Assembly: GCA_900314495.1 (NCBI GenBank)
Contig: OMVJ01000025.1
Coordinates: 1-35,821, forward strand
Direction: 5' to 3'
Length of the DNA stretch: 35,821 bases
Source of the DNA: an uncultured Olsenella sp.
GTDB taxonomy: Bacteria > Actinomycetota > Coriobacteriia > Coriobacteriales > Atopobiaceae
Part shown: positions 15,073-23,539 of the stretch, in pieces
Numbering within the stretch: position 1 is the stretch's first letter
Layout of the letters: every line of letters starts with the position of its first letter
Notes under the pieces: generated by a model
Database searches by the model: none
What the model was told of the DNA's origin: nothing
Seen by the model: only the letters and a program-made list of their open reading frames with translations
Made by a program: the position numbers and the translations under genes

Positions 15073-16491
15073 ATGCTTCGAGAGAACTACTACACCTGGC
15101 AGTGCGGCGAGCACGAGATTTCCCTCGTGCGGCCCCGCATCATGGGCATTCTGAATGTCACGCCAGATTCCTTCTCTGACGGCGGGGAGTTCAGCGATCC
15201 TCAGGTGGCCATCCAGCACGGTCTGGACATGCTGGACGCCGGGGCGGACATCATTGACGTGGGCGGGGAGTCCACCCGCCCCGGTCACACGCCCGTCTCC
15301 GCGGAGGAGGAGGCCAAGCGCGTCGTCCCCGTGGTGCGCGCCCTGGCGGAGGCCGGTGCCGTCGTCTCCATAGACACGCGCCACGCGTCCACGGCAAAGA
15401 TCTGCGTGCGGCTGGGCGCCTCCATCGTCAACGACGTTACGGGCTTCACGGACCCAGATATGCTGGACGTGGTTGCCAACTCCAACTGCGGCGTCGTCAT
15501 CATGCACTGGAACGAGACCTCGGGAAGAAGCTCCCGCAAGTCCGTCACGCTGGACACGGCCCGCGGCCCGCGCAGGCTGGCGCCAAGCAACCGCCGCTTC
15601 ACCCTGCCGGAGGAGGGCCCCATCCTGCGCGAGGTCATGGGCTTCCTGGGTGACCAGGCGCGCACGCTCATGCGTGCCGGCGTCGCGCACGAGAGGATCT
15701 GCGTGGACCCCGGCCCCGGCTTTGCCAAGACCACGGACGAGGACGTCGTCATCCAGCGCAACATGCGCAAGATCGTCTCCATGGGCTACCCCGTGCTGGA
15801 GGCGGTGTCGCGCAAGCGCTTCGTCGGCGCCGTGACCAACGTGAAGGAGGCGCAGGAGAGGGACGCCGCGACGGTGGGCATGTGCCTTCAGGCCGTTGCG
15901 AACGGCGCCCGCATCCTGCGCGTTCACAACGTTGGCATGGCCGCCCAGGCCGTGAACGCCTTCCTGTCCGTCGGCCAGCGTGACGACCGCCAGGCCTTCG
16001 TCTCGCTGGGGTCCAACGTGGGCGACCGCCTGGGCTACCTGCGCCGTGCGGCGCAGCTCATAGACCAGCTGCCTCTCACCTGCGTGGTGAGCGTGAGCCA
16101 CGCGTACGTGACAGAGCCCGCCTACGGCATTGCCGCGCCCGTGGCGAACGCGGTGGCGGAGATTCGCACCGAGCTCGCCCCCGTCGTCCTCATGCGGAAC
16201 CTGCTGGAGGTAGAGGATGCGCTGGACCGCGTCCGCAAGCCTGGCGAGGAGGGCCACGGCCCCCGCACCATTGACTGCGACCTCTGCTGGGTGGAGGGGG
16301 AGTCGCACGCGGGGCCGCTGCTGACGCTGCCCCACCCCCACCTTGGGGAGCGTGACTACGTGCTCGTGCCCATGGAGGACCTCATGAGCGACCCGGTGCG
16401 CTTCCTCACGCACGCCGGCGTCGAGGTCGCGCCCGTGGAAGAGCGGGTTGGGCACGTCCTGGCGGACCTTGGCCCCATAGAGTGGCAGTAG
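15073..16491 (+). CDS. folPK: Fused dihydropteroate synthase / HPPK (FolP-FolK)
   Basis: 472-residue bifunctional folate enzyme; the two domains catalyse consecutive steps. HPPK (FolK) pyrophosphorylates 6-hydroxymethyl-dihydropterin and DHPS (FolP) joins it to p-aminobenzoate. FolP occupies about 22-300: MGILNVTPDSFSDGG at 24-38, DVGGESTRPG at 62-71, SIDTRH, VNDVTG, VDPGPGFAKT at 211-220, SRKRF at 246-250. FolK occupies about 308-465: VSLGSNVGDR, and GPRTIDCDL at 397-405 with the two metal-binding aspartates (401 and 403). The order FolP-FolK, without FolB between, is unusual; a fused pair more often runs FolK-FolP or FolB-FolK. The ATG at 15073 is preferred to an upstream TTG at 14998 because GGAAGGA lies 7 bp before it and upstream residues match neither domain. 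FolP is the sulfonamide target. Confidence 0.94.
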   Translation: MLRENYYTWQCGEHEISLVRPRIMGILNVTPDSFSDGGEFSDPQVAIQHGLDMLDAGADIIDVGGESTRPGHTPVSAEEEAKRVVPVVRALAEAGAVVSIDTRHASTAKICVRLGASIVNDVTGFTDPDMLDVVANSNCGVVIMHWNETSGRSSRKSVTLDTARGPRRLAPSNRRFTLPEEGPILREVMGFLGDQARTLMRAGVAHERICVDPGPGFAKTTDEDVVIQRNMRKIVSMGYPVLEAVSRKRFVGAVTNVKEAQERDAATVGMCLQAVANGARILRVHNVGMAAQAVNAFLSVGQRDDRQAFVSLGSNVGDRLGYLRRAAQLIDQLPLTCVVSVSHAYVTEPAYGIAAPVANAVAEIRTELAPVVLMRNLLEVEDALDRVRKPGEEGHGPRTIDCDLCWVEGESHAGPLLTLPHPHLGERDYVLVPMEDLMSDPVRFLTHAGVEVAPVEERVGHVLADLGPIEWQ

Positions 16492-16499
16492 GCCCCGGC

Positions 16500-17186
16500 A
16501 TGGCAGGGGCGAGTGACGCGCGCGGGGCGGACGCCCCGCTGGCATACCTTACCGAGGCCGCATACGCGGGTGCGCCTGCGGGTGAGTCCACGGGATTCGT
16601 GGACGGTGGCCTGCTGAGGTGCGGCGTCCTTCTGCGGCCGGACGTCCCCATGGGTCAGCTGGTGGCGGCTCCCGCAGTGCTGGCCCTGGGGGTGCGTGAC
16701 GGCCTGCTGGCGCTGGGCGCGCCTTCGGAAGAGGTTGGCATCGGCTGGCCGGACCAGGTCGTCTTAGGCGAGGGGGATCAGACCCTGGCCCACGTCTCCA
16801 GCAAGGCGGGCTACGCGGAGGGCATGTTCGTGGTGGCGGCGGTGGACGTGGAGACGGCGAAGCTTCCGCCTGCACTTGCGCACGCCACCCCGGAGGGCCT
16901 GATTCGGGCCCTGTGTGACGGCATGACGGCCCGCTCGGATGCCTGGGCGCGGGATTCCCGCTCCAGCCGCGCCAAGGCCGGGCCATGGGCAACCTTCCTG
17001 CCGGAATACTTTGATTGCGTGCCCCTTCTGGGCAAGCCCGTCAACGTGTGCTACCCCAACGGGCGCGTCTACGCGCGGGGCCACTTCGTGGGCATAGACA
17101 TCTGGGGCCGCGCCACGGTGCGGACCAAGAGCGCGGGCGACATAGAGTTCCCGCCAGAGAAGTTCGTCATTCGCCCTCAGGAGTAG
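16500..17186 (+). CDS. Divergent BirA-like (biotin protein ligase fold) protein, catalytic residues lost
   Basis: 228 residues. The segment IGWPDQVVLGEGDQTLAHVS (81-100) aligns with the biotin-ligase core, where the family reads KWPNDxxxxxxKLAGIL; here WPND is WPDQ and the catalytic Lys is replaced by Thr95. The N-terminal GRGRxG biotinyl-AMP loop is not seen at all. The C-terminal 178-228 (LGKPVNVCYPNGRVYARGHF, then GIDIWGRATVRT) matches the small BirA C-terminal domain. So the fold is recognisable but ligase activity is unlikely. A pseudo-enzyme or a neofunctionalised member is possible. It faces coaX, and birA-coaX pairing is common in bacteria, supporting the ancestry. Start uncertain: ATG 16500 with weak TAGG, or GTG 16482 overlapping the folK stop. 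Confidence 0.65.
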   Translation: MAGASDARGADAPLAYLTEAAYAGAPAGESTGFVDGGLLRCGVLLRPDVPMGQLVAAPAVLALGVRDGLLALGAPSEEVGIGWPDQVVLGEGDQTLAHVSSKAGYAEGMFVVAAVDVETAKLPPALAHATPEGLIRALCDGMTARSDAWARDSRSSRAKAGPWATFLPEYFDCVPLLGKPVNVCYPNGRVYARGHFVGIDIWGRATVRTKSAGDIEFPPEKFVIRPQE

Positions 17187-17209
17187 GTGTCCGGCGCGGC
17201 GCGCGGCCG

Positions 17210-17998
17210 CTATGCCTGCGCCTCCGCGGCGCGAATCTGCAGCCAGATCTCCCGTATGCCGCGCAGCGTCAGGTCTGGGTCCACGGCGGTGAAGAGGTCC
17301 GTGGCCTGGGCAACCGTGCGTGCAAGGCCGCCCGTCGCAACGACGGGGGCGTCCTCTATGGCCAGCTCCCGTTTGATGCGGGCTACCAGCCCCTCCGCCT
17401 GCGCGGCCGCGCCAACGACCAGGCCGGACTGGACGGCGGTTTCCGTGGTGTTACCAAGGGCGTGGGCGGGTGCCTCAATGGGAACGCTGGAGAGCTTTGC
17501 CGCTCGGGAGAAGAGCGCGCTGGCGGAGAGCATGAGCCCCGGGGCTATGGCACCGCCGCGGAAGCTTCCCGTGGCGTCCACGACGTCTATGTTCGTTGCG
17601 GTGCCAAAGTCCACCACAATCACCGGCGCACCGTAGGTCCCTATGGCGGCGACCGCGTTGGCGATCCTGTCCGCGCCAACGGTGGAGGGGTTGGGCATGT
17701 TGACCGGGAGCGTGTGGGGCGTGTCTGCGCCCACGCGGATGGGGCTGCGCCCCAAGACCTTCTGCAGGCAGCGGCACCACGCCCTTGTGAGCACGGGGAC
17801 GACGCTGGCAATGGCGGCGTCCGTGACGAGCGCCAGGTCAAAGTGGTCCATGGCGAAGTAGCCGTGCAGGCGCTCGCGGAGCTCGTCCGAGGTGTCCGCG
17901 CGGTCGGTGGCGAGGCGCCAGCCGTGCAGGAAGGAGCCCCCGTCGTCGAAGAGCCCGATGGTGGTCTGGGTGTTGCCCACGTCTATGGAGATGAACAT
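17210..17998 (-). CDS. coaX: Type III pantothenate kinase
   Basis: 262 residues. Phosphorylates pantothenate, the first step of CoA synthesis; the type III enzyme needs a monovalent cation and is not feedback-inhibited by CoA. Motifs: FISIDVGNTQT at the N-terminus (phosphate loop of the ASKHA fold), NPSTVGADR at 103-111, and VVDFGTATNID at 128-138 with catalytic Asp110 and cation-binding Asp130, then GGAIAPGL at 148-155. Shine-Dalgarno TAGGAG 4 bp before the ATG. Size and motifs are normal. It converges with the BirA-like gene (23 bp between stops) and diverges from rpmE. Confidence 0.96.
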   Translation of the reverse strand: MFISIDVGNTQTTIGLFDDGGSFLHGWRLATDRADTSDELRERLHGYFAMDHFDLALVTDAAIASVVPVLTRAWCRCLQKVLGRSPIRVGADTPHTLPVNMPNPSTVGADRIANAVAAIGTYGAPVIVVDFGTATNIDVVDATGSFRGGAIAPGLMLSASALFSRAAKLSSVPIEAPAHALGNTTETAVQSGLVVGAAAQAEGLVARIKRELAIEDAPVVATGGLARTVAQATDLFTAVDPDLTLRGIREIWLQIRAAEAQA

Positions 17999-18135
17999 GA
18001 CTGCTCCTAGCGGTTTGCCGGTGAATCAGATTGTATCCAAGCGGCGGCGGGTGGGCGGCCACGTGGCCGGCCCTCGCAGCATGTGGGGGTTAATGTGGAG
18101 CAAACGTTGTCGCGCTTGTCGCGGGTGAGGTGAGA

Positions 18136-18141
18136 TATACT
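18136..18141 (+). promoter_or_regulatory. Possible -10 box of the rpmE promoter
   Basis: TATACT at 18136-18141, about 94 bp before the rpmE ATG. Upstream, TTGTCG occurs twice (18107-18112 and 18116-18121), but neither copy has ideal spacing (23 or 14 bp). The -10 is good and the -35 uncertain. Confidence 0.4.
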
Positions 18142-18234
18142 TCCTTACTTGGCTGTCCAGAATACCGTCAGGTTGCGGATGGTCAGAACCACCCCTCGCC
18201 TGGTCGGAAACCAGGCCGGTCAAAGGAGTCCAGC
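18142..18234 (+). promoter_or_regulatory. rpmE 5' leader, candidate L31-type autoregulatory RNA
   Basis: The region between the -10 box and the rpmE start carries a clear hairpin, GCCTGG (18198-18203) and CCAGGC (18211-18216) with a 7-nt loop, ending about 5 bp before the Shine-Dalgarno AAAGGAG. A weaker pairing, GGTT and AACC, encloses about 18171-18190. Ribosomal protein leader RNAs for L31 have been described in several lineages including Coriobacteria (published as L31 motifs). I have not matched the consensus, so this is inference from position and structure. Confidence 0.4.
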
Positions 18235-18660
18235 ATGAAGCAAGGCATCCATCCCAACTACGTTATGTGCACCGTTCGCTGCACCTGCGGCAACACCTGG
18301 GTCACCCGCTCCACCAAGAGCGAGATGACCGTTGACCTGTGCGACAAGTGCCACCCCTTCTACACCGGCCAGCAGAAGCTGGTCGACACCGGTGGTCGCG
18401 TCCAGCGCTTCTCCGACAAGTTCGGTGGCGCCGCAGCCGCCCAGCTCAAGAAGGCCCAGGAGGCCAAGGCCGCCAAGGCCGCCAAGGCTGCCGAGGCAGA
18501 GGCTGCAAAGAAGGCCGCCAAGGCCGCCAAGGCAGCGGAGAAGGCCAAGCGTGCCGCCGAGTACGCCAAGAAGGCCGAGGCCGAGGCTGCCAAGCAGGCT
18601 GCCGCAGAGGCCGCTGCCGCCGAGGCTGCCCCTGCTGCGGAGGAGACTCCGGCCGAGTAG
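18235..18660 (+). CDS. rpmE: 50S ribosomal protein L31 with long Ala/Lys/Glu tail
   Basis: 141 residues. Residues 1-65 are a standard zinc-binding L31 (MKQGIHPNY start, zinc cysteines 16, 18, 36 and 39, [22 protein letters not shown]). This is the C+ form, not the zinc-independent paralogue. Residues 66-141 are an Ala/Lys/Glu repeat (units such as AKAAKAAK) that becomes acidic near the end. That tail doubles the usual ~70 residues and probably forms a long single helix on the ribosome surface. Shine-Dalgarno AAAGGAG 6 bp before the ATG. Between coaX and a minus-strand gene, it keeps the common rpmE-prfA neighbourhood. Confidence 0.96.
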   Translation: MKQGIHPNYVMCTVRCTCGNTWVTRSTKSEMTVDLCDKCHPFYTGQQKLVDTGGRVQRFSDKFGGAAAAQLKKAQEAKAAKAAKAAEAEAAKKAAKAAKAAEKAKRAAEYAKKAEAEAAKQAAAEAAAAEAAPAAEETPAE

Positions 18661-18709
18661 GCTGGCCTCACTGCCAGGTGCCGCTTGCAGGCAAACGCAA
18701 GGGAACAAG

Positions 18710-18738
18710 AAGGGCCGGCCCATTGGGTCGGCCCTTTT
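18710..18738 (+). terminator. Intrinsic terminator of rpmE
   Basis: AAGGGCCGGCCC (18710-18721) pairs with GGGTCGGCCCTT (18725-18736), 12 bp with one G-U pair and a 3-nt loop, with a run of four T at 18735-18738. It also lies just beyond the stop of the convergent minus-strand gene. Confidence 0.8.
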
Positions 18739-18769
18739 GCTGTCTCGCGCCCATGTACCAGCCGTGGCG

Positions 18770-20182
18770 CTACTCCGCCGCGGCGCGAGAGAGCGAGTAG
18801 GTGTCCGTGTAGGTGACCTGGGTCTGGTAGGGCACCACAAACAGGAGCCTCTCGGTGTACTCGTGCGTCGTGCTCACAATGGCGACGGCACCCGTCGGGT
18901 CGTCCTTGGGGCCAAAGCCCAGCGTGAAGGCAAGGGAGCCCCCTGCGGAGTCGGGAACCTTGCACGCTATGTTGAGGTCGGCGTTCGTCTGGTCGTCGTG
19001 GGCGGTTGAGATGGTGCCCGTGAAGGCCACGTCCCGGAGCTCCTGGTCTCCCTCGTCGGAATCCTCGCTGGTCTTGGCGGGCGCGTGGAAGTGGGCCAGG
19101 CCGCTGATGGTGCCCGTGACCTGGCTGCGGCTGCCGGAGGAATCGCCCACGCTCGCAATCGTCACGCTGAGGGGCGTGGAGTTCGCACCGTAGCACGCGC
19201 CGGCGGTGCTCTGCGACCCCGTGTGGGTGCCCACCCAGGTGCCGACCAGCTGGTCGTAAACGGGAGTGAGCGCACCTTCGGATGCCTCTGCGGAGCGAAG
19301 CTGCCACGTGCCGTCCAGGAAGGCAAAGTGGGCCACGATGTCAGTCCGCACGGACCAGAAGGTGTCTGCTCGCTCGGCGTGCAGGGTGACGTCGTCGGTG
19401 GAGGTGTCGTTCTCCGGCGACGCCTGGAAGTCGTTGCCCACGACGGAGAAGGTCGCGTCCTGGTATGCGCTGGCAAGGGAGCCCCCGCCCTTCCACGAGG
19501 AGTCCGCCTCGGCAAGGATGGCGGCCGCGTTTGCCAACACCTTGTCTTGGTCGACGCCAGAGCGAGCCGTGTAGCTGGTGCCGAGGTCGCTCAGCTCGCC
19601 CGAGAGGACCCAGCCCTCGCTCGACTGCACGTAGGTGCCCCCAACGTTGCGGACTATCTCCACGCTTCCGTTCAGGTAGTGCACCTCAGCCTGCACGTCG
19701 TAGGCCGCGGCGGAAAGGCCACCCGTCTGGGCTGCGGGGGATTGCGTCTGGGTCTTTCTGGTTATGGAGACCGACGAGACCGAGAGCTCCTCGTCCGAGC
19801 CGTACTGGCCGGCCGTGTAGGTTGCGGAGCCGGCCCGCTGGGCGATATCGGCCTCCAGGGCGGCGTTCGTGGGGGCGCTGGCCAAGGCCCGAGCGAAGAG
19901 GACGGCCGCGAGCAGCGCGCCCAGCGCAACCACGGCAAGCACCGCGACGGCGCGCTGGTGCCTGTGCAGGAAGGCCCCCGCCTTCCTGCCCTGCTGGGAA
20001 AGGAACTCCTTCCAGGTGACGTCGCGTGGCGGGGGAGCCTGCCCCGGCGCCTGCCTGTGGGGCAGCGGCTGCGTGCCGCTTCCGCCCTCGCCTTGCGCGG
20101 GGACCTGGGTCAGGTCCGCGCCGCAGGCGGAGCACCTGGTGGCTTTGTCGCTGTTGTCGTGTCCGCAGGCGGGGCAGATCAT
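18770..20182 (-). CDS. Zinc-ribbon membrane protein, unknown function
   Basis: 470 residues. The ATG at 20182 has GGAGGAA 2 bp upstream and gives the zinc ribbon MICPACGHDN (Cys3, Cys6, Cys17, Cys20). Residues 25-56 are a Gly/Pro-rich linker, residues 77-98 one strong transmembrane helix (VAVLAVVALGALLAAVLF), and the remaining ~370 residues are a Ser/Thr/Asp-rich region with no Arg-rich pattern, likely outside the cell. Domains in that part are not recognised; segments such as LVGTWVGTHTGSQ suggest a lipocalin-like or other beta-rich fold, a weak impression. Layout (cytoplasmic zinc ribbon, one helix, external domain) is widespread in Gram-positive bacteria. It splits the usual rpmE-prfA adjacency and is divergent from prfA. 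Confidence 0.85.
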   Translation of the reverse strand: MICPACGHDNSDKATRCSACGADLTQVPAQGEGGSGTQPLPHRQAPGQAPPPRDVTWKEFLSQQGRKAGAFLHRHQRAVAVLAVVALGALLAAVLFARALASAPTNAALEADIAQRAGSATYTAGQYGSDEELSVSSVSITRKTQTQSPAAQTGGLSAAAYDVQAEVHYLNGSVEIVRNVGGTYVQSSEGWVLSGELSDLGTSYTARSGVDQDKVLANAAAILAEADSSWKGGGSLASAYQDATFSVVGNDFQASPENDTSTDDVTLHAERADTFWSVRTDIVAHFAFLDGTWQLRSAEASEGALTPVYDQLVGTWVGTHTGSQSTAGACYGANSTPLSVTIASVGDSSGSRSQVTGTISGLAHFHAPAKTSEDSDEGDQELRDVAFTGTISTAHDDQTNADLNIACKVPDSAGGSLAFTLGFGPKDDPTGAVAIVSTTHEYTERLLFVVPYQTQVTYTDTYSLSRAAAE

Positions 20183-20370
20183 GGTTCCTCCATACGCGTT
20201 GCCGGGGGCAACCTCCATGGCCACGGTCTAGTTTCCCACACCGGGGAGCTTCCTGCTTGGCCTGTTGCCTCGCATGGAATGAATAAGAAGCAGCGTAGGG
20301 TGGTAGACTAGGAATGCTGAACATTCATGCCGCGCAACCGTGTGTCGCGGCACTTCTAAGGAGTTGCACC

Positions 20371-21438
<1,068 letters not shown>

Positions 21439-21463
21439 GACCGCGGCTTTCATAGCGGTTCTT

Positions 21464-21493
21464 CCGGCGTCGGCTTCGGTCGGCGCCGGTTTT
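21464..21493 (+). terminator. Possible terminator or attenuator between prfA and prmC
   Basis: CCGGCG (21464-21469) and CGCCGG (21484-21489), loop of 14 nt, followed by TTTT at 21490-21493. The stem is short and the loop may pair further. It lies 25 bp after the prfA stop and 55 bp before prmC, so it may uncouple expression of the two genes. Confidence 0.4.
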
Positions 21494-21547
21494 GGTATTG
21501 GGGCGTGTCAGTTTGGTGCAAGCTGGCAGAGACGAAAGGGGCGTGGC

Positions 21548-22732
21548 ATGGCAGACGGGGTTTGGACGATTGGCCGTATGCTGGCGTGGATCTCCGACTA
21601 CCTTGGCAAGAAGGGGGACGAGCACGGGCGCCTGTCGGCGGAGTGGCTCGTGAGTGACGTGACGGGCCTGACGCGCGTGCAGATATACATGAGCTTCGAC
21701 CGCGTGCTGACCCCAGACGAGCTGCACCGCATGCACGACGCCGTCGTTCGCCGCGCAAAGGGCGAGCCGCTGCAGTACGTGACGGGCGAGATGCCCTTCC
21801 GTCACATAGTGCTCAGGTGCGAGCGCGGCGTGCTCATCCCGCGCCCCGAGACGGAGGTGCTGGTCGATGCCGCCCTGGAGGGCGTGGACGCCGCCGTCGC
21901 GGCGGGCGTCGTCTGGCCCAACGAGCGGAAGTCGGCCGCAGCGAACGAGCAGGCCGTGCCCGCCCCGGACCAGCCCGCGGAAGAGGAGGCGCGCGTGGGG
22001 CAGGCCGTCTCCAGCTTCGCTGGCGACTCCAGCCATGACGCCGCCTCAGCGGAAGACGACACGGAGGAGACCATTGACCCCATCGTTCCCGTCGCGGGGC
22101 CAGAGGAGGCCCTTCGCGAGGTCTTCATTCCCGGTCCCGGCGACGTAGTGCCCGAGGAGGCCGAAGGAGGCGCGCCGGCCGCTCCGGAGACGGAGCCCGC
22201 TCTGCCAAGCGGGCCGCGCGTGCTCGAGGTGGGCTGCGGCACGGGTTGCATAGCGCTCTCCATAGCGAGCGAGCGCCCGGGGACGCACGTCGTGACGACG
22301 GACCTCTCCGAAAAGGCGGTCGCGCTCGCCCTGCGCAACAGGGACGCCCTGCGCCTCGGGGACTTCGTGGACGTGATCCAGTGCGACCTCGCCGCGGGCG
22401 TAAGCCAGGACCTCATGGGGACGTTCTCCGTGCTCGTCTCCAATCCGCCCTACATTCCAACGTCCATCGTTCCCACGCTGCCCCATGAGGTTGTGGGGTT
22501 CGAGCCGAAGCTCGCGTTGGACGGCGGGCCCGACGGCCTGGACGTGTTCCGCAGAATCCTGGCGCTTGCTCCCCGCGCGCTGACCCCTGGCGGCATGCTC
22601 TGCTGCGAGCTCTTCGAGGACAACGTGACCAAGGCCGCGGAGCTGGTGCGGCGGCAGCCGGGCTGGGCCAGGGTGGAGGTGCGCCGTGACCTTACGCACA
22701 GGCCGCGCGTGCTGGTGGCCGTGAGGGAGTGA
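21548..22732 (+). CDS. prmC: Release factor glutamine methyltransferase PrmC with a long acidic insertion
   Basis: 394 residues against about 280 for the family. Methylates the Gln of GGQ in RF1 and RF2 using S-adenosylmethionine. N-terminal domain 1-115 with GEPLQYVTGEMPF at 72-84 and IPRPETEVLV at 97-106; methyltransferase domain 222-394 with motif I EVGCGTG at 227-233 and the catalytic NPPY at 299-302. Between them, residues about 118-222 are an acidic Ala/Pro/Glu-rich stretch (EEEARVGQAV, AEDDTEETID, PEEAEGGAPAAPE) with no counterpart in typical HemK/PrmC. It sits where the hinge between the two domains lies. The core is complete, so activity is expected. The ATG at 21548 has AAAGGGG 6-7 bp upstream. 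Confidence 0.95.
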   Translation: MADGVWTIGRMLAWISDYLGKKGDEHGRLSAEWLVSDVTGLTRVQIYMSFDRVLTPDELHRMHDAVVRRAKGEPLQYVTGEMPFRHIVLRCERGVLIPRPETEVLVDAALEGVDAAVAAGVVWPNERKSAAANEQAVPAPDQPAEEEARVGQAVSSFAGDSSHDAASAEDDTEETIDPIVPVAGPEEALREVFIPGPGDVVPEEAEGGAPAAPETEPALPSGPRVLEVGCGTGCIALSIASERPGTHVVTTDLSEKAVALALRNRDALRLGDFVDVIQCDLAAGVSQDLMGTFSVLVSNPPYIPTSIVPTLPHEVVGFEPKLALDGGPDGLDVFRRILALAPRALTPGGMLCCELFEDNVTKAAELVRRQPGWARVEVRRDLTHRPRVLVAVRE

Positions 22733-22777
22733 CAGCGCTAGCATGGGTGGATGCTCCGGCCATGGGAGGGAGAGACT

Positions 22778-23425
22778 ATGGGCAAGATGGTGAGGGTTGA
22801 CCAGGCGGCACCGAGCGAGGAGGCCATGTCCCTTGCCTCCAAGGTGCTGCTTGGGGGCGGCGTGCTGGTCATGCCGACGGATTCCGTATATGGGATCGGC
22901 TGCGCGGCAACGCCCGGCAACCCCGGCCACGAGCGCATCTTTGGCATCAAGAGGCGCGACAGGGCCCAGACCCTCCCATGGCTGGTGGCGGACGTGGCGG
23001 ACTTGGAGCGCTACGGTGCGAACGTGCCGCGGTGGGCGGTTGCCGTGGCCGGCAAGCTTTGGCCTGGCGCCCTGACGCTGGTGGTCAAGGCCTCGCGGGA
23101 GGTGCCGGGGGAGTACGCGAGGGCGGGGGACGGGACGATTGCGCTCAGGTGCCCGGCCTCCAACCTCGTGCGGGGGCTCGCCCGGCGCTGCGCGGTCCCG
23201 CTGGCCACCACAAGCGCCAACACGCACGGTGCGGACCCAGCGGTCACGGGCCTGGGCGTGGAGAGCCGCCTGGTGAGCGAGGCGGACCTGACCCTGGACG
23301 GAGGGCCCGCCCCGCTTGCCGTCCCCTCTACCATCGTGGACTGCACGAGGGCCGAGCCGGCGTTTCTGCGCGTTGGGGCAATTGACCCCGCGGAGATATT
23401 ACTCATTGCCAATCTCAGCTCCTAG
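22778..23425 (+). CDS. tsaC: L-threonylcarbamoyladenylate synthase (TsaC/Sua5 family)
   Basis: 215 residues. Makes threonylcarbamoyl-AMP from threonine, bicarbonate and ATP for the t6A modification at position 37 of ANN-decoding tRNAs. Signature: PTDSVYGI at 33-40, KRRD at 58-61, a SANTHG segment near residue 150, then TIVDCT near the end. Length is that of the short TsaC/YrdC form, without the extra Sua5 C-terminal domain. ATG at 22778 with GGAGG 8 bp upstream; an earlier in-frame ATG at 22751 lacks a ribosome site. The gene follows prmC by 45 bp, the order common in Firmicutes and Actinobacteria. Confidence 0.95.
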   Translation: MGKMVRVDQAAPSEEAMSLASKVLLGGGVLVMPTDSVYGIGCAATPGNPGHERIFGIKRRDRAQTLPWLVADVADLERYGANVPRWAVAVAGKLWPGALTLVVKASREVPGEYARAGDGTIALRCPASNLVRGLARRCAVPLATTSANTHGADPAVTGLGVESRLVSEADLTLDGGPAPLAVPSTIVDCTRAEPAFLRVGAIDPAEILLIANLSS

Positions 23426-23539
23426 CGACTATTCTGTGACCTACGTGGACGCGGGTGAGGGCTTGCTAGCCAAGGTTGCGCGCCGCCCATAAGAGTCCTG
23501 CAAGCGGGGTGTGGCCCCACGGCCGGCAAGGAGAGATTC

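Noticed and set aside
23426-23539. Riboswitch before glyA
   Set aside because: I see only short stems (GGGG/CCCC at 23506-23518) and no glycine or THF aptamer core.
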